From contig JAFDYF010000028.1 in NCBI GenBank assembly GCA_018267575.1, positions 1-44,932 on the forward strand: a stretch of 44,932 nt of DNA, written 5' to 3'. The position numbers and the translations under genes were made by a program. Source of the stretch: Bacteroidota bacterium (GTDB lineage Bacteria; Bacteroidota; Bacteroidia; Chitinophagales; Chitinophagaceae). The notes under the pieces were generated by a model. The model was not told where the DNA came from, did not search any database, and was given only the letters and a program-made list of their open reading frames with translations. Below, piece by piece: positions 41,041-44,932 of the stretch. The first letter of the stretch is position 1. Each line of letters begins with the position of its first letter.

Positions 41041-43245
41041 ATGTTAGTATTTGGAACGCAAATGCACATTGTCACATTTATTTTTGTGAGCATAGAAATA
41101 GTTATCTTTTTCTACCTGGGGATATTTCGCTTAGCACGGCCTGATGATAAGAACGCTACGTTAAATCTTGTTCTCATTTTTTTGTTACTTACCTACAACG
41201 TCACAGGCGGATTACTACCTGATCCGAAATTGCCTGGCTCCAATTTTTTGCAGAATATAATAGCATATGCGACTGGCTTTATTACTCCCTGTTATTTTCC
41301 ATACTATGTATATAAAGCATTCGGCTTAACGAAATTAAAATTTCATGCTTACAGAGGCGTGTATCTTTTCCTGATTTTACCGTATTGCTTGTTCGTTATG
41401 GTCTTTTGGTTCACCGGGGATTTAAAAGATGCACAAAACCTGCTGATACTTCCGGTACTATATGCAGTTTGGGTAATCATCTCGTTAACGAAGGCAATCC
41501 GGTTTAAATACAACAACGACTTCTCCACCATAGAGGCCCGGCAGGAATTAGTTGTATTACTCTTTAGTATAACACCCTGGGTTGGCCTGCCCGTAATTAC
41601 TTATTTCAATTTGGGGCAGGCGGTAGAGGCATTGATTACCAATATTGGGTTTCTTCTCCTATTTGGTTTACAGGTAAGCAGGCATATTACAGAGCTGAGA
41701 AATGAACATGAAAAATTGATAGAATCCGAACAACGACTAAGGAACTGGAATGCTGATCTCAAAGATGAGGTAAACAAACGCACTAAAGAACTGGAAAAAA
41801 TCAATGAACAGAAAACGAATAATTTTATCAACCTTGTTCATGAAACAAAGACGCCTCTCACCCTGATAAAAAATTATCTGGATGAGTATATCAGTAAATA
41901 TGGTACTGTTGAAGAATTGGATGTCATCAAAGGTGGTGTAGATAAACTGACGGCAGATGTTATTAACCTTTTTGATATTGAACGCTTCTCAAAGGGAATA
42001 GATACTTATAAGCATAATCAGATTTCTGATTTTAGCGGTATTCTTAGAGATAGCCTCCCTTTGTTCAAGCATTATTGTGTCAAGCATAATATCGAATGTT
42101 CGACCTGCATAGATGATAACATTTTTGTCAAAGCTGATCCCAATGCCCTTTACCGCATAGTAAATAATATAATTGAGAATGCCATTAAGTTCACAGATCC
42201 CGATGGCGAAGTGCTTATTTCATTGACAGTGGAGGACAATGAAATATCTTTTTCTGTTACAGACACTGGTGTAGGTATTCCTGAAGATTTGCAAAAGAAG
42301 ATTTTTGAGCCATATTACCAAATAGGATATAAAAATACCAGTCTCCAGGGCATGGGGCTTGGACTGCCAATAGTAAAAAAAGTTGTCGAAGGGATTGGCG
42401 GAACGGTCCGTATAGAGAGCGATCCGTCACAGAGGCGTGGCACAAAAGTCATGGTTACTTTACCTCGATATGAGCCAACTGAAAAAGATACCATTGAAAA
42501 GGCTGTAGATAAATTAAGCAAGCTAAATTATAGTTTTAATCGCGGTGAGGTAAGCGACGGAGATTATGATGCGAAAAAGAGAACGATCTTATTGGTAGAG
42601 GACAATATTGCGATGATGAACTTCCTTTCCAATAAGCTCCGGCTTACCTACAATGTTTTTTGTGCACGGAATGGCTCTGAAGCGTTAAAGAAATTGTTTG
42701 AAATGGTTGTAACGCCAAATCTGATTTTGTCTGACGTGATGATGGATAAAATGGATGGGTTTGCTTTTGCAAAAACGCTTTCTGAACAGGATAAGTACAG
42801 CCATATACCCATCATCTTTTTAACCGCTAAATCTACACCTACCGACCGTCTGAAGGGTTTAAGGCTTGGGGCGATAGACTTCATTTCTAAACCATTTTCA
42901 TTTGAGGAATTAAGTCAGAAAATCGAAACGGTACTTGATAACATGCTACGGCAGCAACAGGCGATCATTAGCACATCCATTGCAGCCCTGAATGCAGGGA
43001 AAGGCCCGGAAACTGACAATATGGCTCAGCCTGCACTTTCAAAGTTTGAACAGAATTGCAAGTTGTTGCACCTCACAACAAGGGAGATAGAAATAGCCCG
43101 GCTAATAGTCAAAGGAAAAACATATAGAGATATAGCAAAAGAGCTGTTTATTTCAGAAAAGACCGTAACGAAGCATATCCAAAACATTTTTGCGAAAGCT
43201 GAGGTTTCCAATAAAGTAGAGCTTATAAATAAACTGAGTAAATAA
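41041..43245 (+). CDS. Membrane hybrid histidine kinase-receiver-LuxR HTH protein
   Basis: 734 residues combining a complete two-component path. Residues 1-215 hold about seven transmembrane helices (IVTFIFVSIEIVIFFYLGIF and others). A coiled linker covers 215-260. The phosphoacceptor H267 lies in NLVHETKTPLTLIKNYL. The ATPase has NIIENAIKFTD, DTGVGIPEDLQKKIF and GMGLGLPIVKK. A receiver has D565 in LILSDVMMDKMDG and the lysine loop FISKPFSFEEL. The C-terminal LuxR helix-turn-helix is LTTREIEIARLIVKGKTYRD and SEKTVTKHIQNIFAKAEVSN. A DNA-binding domain tethered to a membrane sensor is unusual outside Bacteroidota. Its signal and targets are unknown; the adjoining metal or transfer genes are candidates. 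Confidence 0.9.
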   Translation: MLVFGTQMHIVTFIFVSIEIVIFFYLGIFRLARPDDKNATLNLVLIFLLLTYNVTGGLLPDPKLPGSNFLQNIIAYATGFITPCYFPYYVYKAFGLTKLKFHAYRGVYLFLILPYCLFVMVFWFTGDLKDAQNLLILPVLYAVWVIISLTKAIRFKYNNDFSTIEARQELVVLLFSITPWVGLPVITYFNLGQAVEALITNIGFLLLFGLQVSRHITELRNEHEKLIESEQRLRNWNADLKDEVNKRTKELEKINEQKTNNFINLVHETKTPLTLIKNYLDEYISKYGTVEELDVIKGGVDKLTADVINLFDIERFSKGIDTYKHNQISDFSGILRDSLPLFKHYCVKHNIECSTCIDDNIFVKADPNALYRIVNNIIENAIKFTDPDGEVLISLTVEDNEISFSVTDTGVGIPEDLQKKIFEPYYQIGYKNTSLQGMGLGLPIVKKVVEGIGGTVRIESDPSQRRGTKVMVTLPRYEPTEKDTIEKAVDKLSKLNYSFNRGEVSDGDYDAKKRTILLVEDNIAMMNFLSNKLRLTYNVFCARNGSEALKKLFEMVVTPNLILSDVMMDKMDGFAFAKTLSEQDKYSHIPIIFLTAKSTPTDRLKGLRLGAIDFISKPFSFEELSQKIETVLDNMLRQQQAIISTSIAALNAGKGPETDNMAQPALSKFEQNCKLLHLTTREIEIARLIVKGKTYRDIAKELFISEKTVTKHIQNIFAKAEVSNKVELINKLSK

Positions 43246-43323
43246 GCTACAAACAACTGATTTACTATTAATTGAGTACGGGAATAGTAGAAATAGCGTA
43301 TAGGTTTCCGTGGTAGCCCGACC

Positions 43324-43331
43324 TACCTTTG
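43324..43331 (+). promoter_or_regulatory. -7 promoter box for the gene at 43371
   Basis: TACCTTTG fits TAnnTTTG exactly, 39 bp before the ATG. Between them lies a small hairpin GGCGA-ATAG-TCGCC, and AAAGGGG stands directly before the ATG, one of few purine-rich ribosome-site candidates in the window. Confidence 0.5.
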
Positions 43332-43370
43332 CTGATGGCGAATAGTCGCCGAAAACTAAAGTAAAGGGGT

Positions 43371-44564
43371 ATGTGTGAAGGTTATGTATTAGAATGGCTG
43401 GATACTTTGGTTACCGTTACATTAAATCCGGTGAAAACCAAAATAAGTATTGCTATTACGGATGATGTAGCAACGATCCAGGATCAGGTAATCGTTCAAA
43501 AAAACAAGGTTCAGTCTGCCATTAAGTCAACTGTATTCACCCTTGATGACGAAGCGAAAATCAAGTGCTTGATAAAGAAGTATCATTCGAGCCTGATTAC
43601 TTTGCTGGATCAGGCATTGGAAGATATGGCGCTTATAGCAGATAACGGCCCTATAAGACAGGTATTAAGTACCATTGTCTCCTGCCTGGACGAGCTGCTC
43701 ACTCTCATTGAGCACAGATTTACAAGTTACCTAAGCATAGAGGAAAGAGTACCTGCTACTTATCTTAATGGTGTTAAAAAGGAACTCAGTAAGCGGCTGT
43801 CAGTAATTGATAAAAAGCTACGTGGGTATGCGGCTTATCAACCGAGCTTTACAATATTGAGGCAAGAATTGGAAAAGTTTCTCAATCAGCCTTCAGACAA
43901 GCACACCTATATTTTTCAGGAAATACTGTATATAAAAGACCTGTGTTTAGAATTGGAGCGGCTTGAACCTGTGGATAGTAATGCGGCTTACTCCAAACTG
44001 GATGAATTGCTTATTAACATGAACTTCAATAGCAAAACTTATATCTATAACTTAACAGAAAGATTGGCTACGAATGTTAATGATATTGAGCAACCCGATG
44101 CAAAAATGGATAGTCTCCTATTCTATCTCAAACTGTTTAAGCAATACCACAAAAAACCAGGTATAATATTTAATCGGAAAGATGCGGATTTGCATAAGCA
44201 GGTTTCCAATTGGTTTACACAGGAGGTATTTTACCTTGAAAAGCAAATACATTATTCAATAGTGCCCATAAAGGGAGTTGCAACTCCGAAAGAAGTTGTT
44301 CAGAAAGAAAAGATCAAACTCCTATCTATACTTTCCGTTGATCAAATGGCACTGATATTAAGGGCAGCAGACGATCTGAAAATCGTTATGGCACGTTCTC
44401 TAAACAGTGTATTTAAAAATATTGTTCCCTACTTGTCAACCCCTTACCAGGAAAATATATCGTATGATAGCATGAGAAGCAAATCTTATTCAGCGGAAAC
44501 GAGGGATAAGGAGATTGTGATAGAAACCCTTCAACAGATGATTAAAAGGATAAGCGACTATTGA
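43371..44564 (+). CDS. Unidentified mobile-element protein, 397 residues
   Basis: A cytosolic, almost entirely helical protein with a long charged N-terminal half (IQDQVIVQKNKVQSAIKSTV, IRQVLSTIVSCLDELLTLIE). A middle region YKxxxKxPGIIFNRKDADLH precedes VSNWFTQEVFYLEKQIHYS. The C-terminal block RAADDLKIVMARSLNSVFKN ... YDSMRSKSYSAETRDKEIVI resembles a tail I associate with proteins of Bacteroidota integrative elements. Its position after the mobilisation genes recalls RteC, the tetracycline-element excision regulator, but the RteC motifs are not present, so I leave it unnamed. It has its own promoter. Confidence 0.7.
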   Translation: MCEGYVLEWLDTLVTVTLNPVKTKISIAITDDVATIQDQVIVQKNKVQSAIKSTVFTLDDEAKIKCLIKKYHSSLITLLDQALEDMALIADNGPIRQVLSTIVSCLDELLTLIEHRFTSYLSIEERVPATYLNGVKKELSKRLSVIDKKLRGYAAYQPSFTILRQELEKFLNQPSDKHTYIFQEILYIKDLCLELERLEPVDSNAAYSKLDELLINMNFNSKTYIYNLTERLATNVNDIEQPDAKMDSLLFYLKLFKQYHKKPGIIFNRKDADLHKQVSNWFTQEVFYLEKQIHYSIVPIKGVATPKEVVQKEKIKLLSILSVDQMALILRAADDLKIVMARSLNSVFKNIVPYLSTPYQENISYDSMRSKSYSAETRDKEIVIETLQQMIKRISDY

Positions 44565-44587
44565 ACAAATACATTTTAGTCTGTTTA

Positions 44588-44793
44588 CTAAAGTTGCGCT
44601 TCGATAGCCATTTTATCTATAACTGACCATACTTGTTCAATCTTATTCTCACGAAACTGGTAGAATACATTTTTTCGGAAAAAGCCACCTTTTTGCCGCT
44701 TACAGGCAGATCAAGAAAGTTCTCACGAGGCGTACAGTTAAAATTTAGCCTACTTGCAACATTAACCGCATCTGAGATTAGCAATTGAATACC
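44588..44793 (-). pseudogene. Ester cyclase/SnoaL-like remnant with frameshift
   Basis: The minus strand from 44793 reads IQLLISDAVNVASRLNFNCT then PRENFLDLPVSGKKVAFSE. After an A-run near 44670 the match continues one base out of frame as VFYQFRENKIEQVWSVIDKM AIEAQL, ending at the TAG at 44588-44590. Both halves fit the C-terminal half of SnoaL-like ester cyclases, so this is a truncated gene with a 1-base frameshift. An in-frame TAA just upstream of 44793 ends the recognisable part. It is not expressed as a normal protein and was probably cargo or chromosomal DNA beside the element. Confidence 0.65.
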
Positions 44794-44820
44794 TTAAATC
44801 CGCAAATAGATAAATAAAAA

Positions 44821-44875
44821 GAGCCGAAATAGGCCTGAATTTATTGGATTCAGGCTTTTCCGGCTCATTTTTTTT
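44821..44875. terminator. Strong bidirectional terminator
   Basis: The outer stem is GAGCCG/CGGCTC (44821-44826, 44861-44866) and the inner stem is GCCTGAAT/ATTCAGGC (44833-44840, 44848-44855). A run of eight T follows on the plus strand and A-rich DNA (T-rich on the other strand) precedes it. It would end transcripts coming from either side, and it separates the ester-cyclase remnant from whatever lies beyond the window. Confidence 0.75.
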
Positions 44876-44876
44876 C

Positions 44877-44910
44877 ACTTATTTAGATGATACCACTCAG
44901 ATAAATAAGT
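44877..44910. repeat. Inverted repeat near the right edge
   Basis: ACTTATTTA (44877-44885) and TAAATAAGT (44902-44910) are perfectly complementary across a 16-nt loop. An AT-rich repeat here could be an operator for a gene starting past the edge or part of an attachment site. Nothing in the window decides between them. Confidence 0.3.
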
Positions 44911-44932
44911 TGGCATGAAAGTAACCAATTCA

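Noticed and set aside
43371..44564. RteC (tetracycline-element excision regulator) assignment
   Set aside because: Position and helical nature recall RteC, but I cannot see RteC-specific sequence patterns.
1..44932. CRISPR arrays, tRNA and rRNA genes
   Set aside because: No regular repeat-spacer pattern, cloverleaf or rRNA segment was noticed by eye on either strand; a tool-based scan could still find a weak one.

Overview
The window looks like accessory DNA of a Bacteroidota bacterium, probably from the Sphingobacteriales/Chitinophagales side. The signs are many perfect TAnnTTTG -7 promoter boxes, few Shine-Dalgarno sites, a PRTRC cassette, a Bacteroides-type MobA/MobB/MobC mobilisation set, and gene families that are largely Bacteroidota-specific (DUF3347, DUF6660-like, CNRC-type AraC regulators, a fused CusA-CusC). 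The taxonomic guess is inference; no rRNA or core gene is present. Overall it reads as the backbone plus cargo of an integrative/mobilisable element specialised in copper and other transition metals.

Layout. 1-763: the start of an IS1182-like transposase on the minus strand, inserted next to a decayed serine-recombinase C-terminus. 764-1106: no gene, with a GC-rich junction. 1107-6914 (minus strand): an element-maintenance operon running ssb, DUF932 protein, two small unknown proteins, then PRTRC E, C, F, B and ThiF, behind a roughly 400-nt leader that starts at a promoter near 7314-7321. 7449-18701 (plus strand): a copper module with an AraC regulator carrying a CxxC N-terminus, CopA-type ATPase (CPC), CopZ-like chaperone, exported Cys-rich protein, HMA-DUF3347 protein, small unknown, CopB-type ATPase (CPH), DUF3347 lipoprotein, DUF305 protein, haem-binding-domain protein, and a multicopper oxidase with a beta-barrel-like tail. 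18898-22456: a redox cluster of di-haem oxidoreductase, Rieske protein and porin, with a convergent exported protein. 22589-27419 (minus strand): MobC coupling protein, MobB relaxase, MobA, a repeat-rich oriT candidate and a CHC2/toprim primase. 27576-28732: small element genes, one behind a long structured leader RNA.

29020-40410 (plus strand): a second metal region with two DUF6660-like small exported proteins, a Fur-family regulator, membrane and transglutaminase-like genes, a CusA-CusC fusion, a CusB adaptor and an SPC-type P1B ATPase. 40459-43245: a GNAT acetyltransferase coupled to a membrane histidine kinase/receiver/LuxR hybrid. 43371-44564: an unidentified element protein. The right edge holds an ester-cyclase remnant with a frameshift and a strong bidirectional terminator.

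How it fits together (inference). Cytosolic metal is exported by three P1B ATPases whose ion-site signatures differ (CPC, CPH, SPC) and across the envelope by the Cus-type tripartite pump. HMA, DUF3347, DUF305 and Cys/His-rich small proteins handle periplasmic metal, and the multicopper oxidase oxidises it. The most unusual signals are the leader RNA at 28753-28943 with two mutually exclusive helices, the three Cys/His-rich small proteins with promoters only 5-9 bp before their start codons and a shared IWxPPxI tail, and two domain fusions (oxidase plus barrel; RND pump plus outer-membrane factor with an embedded signal peptide).
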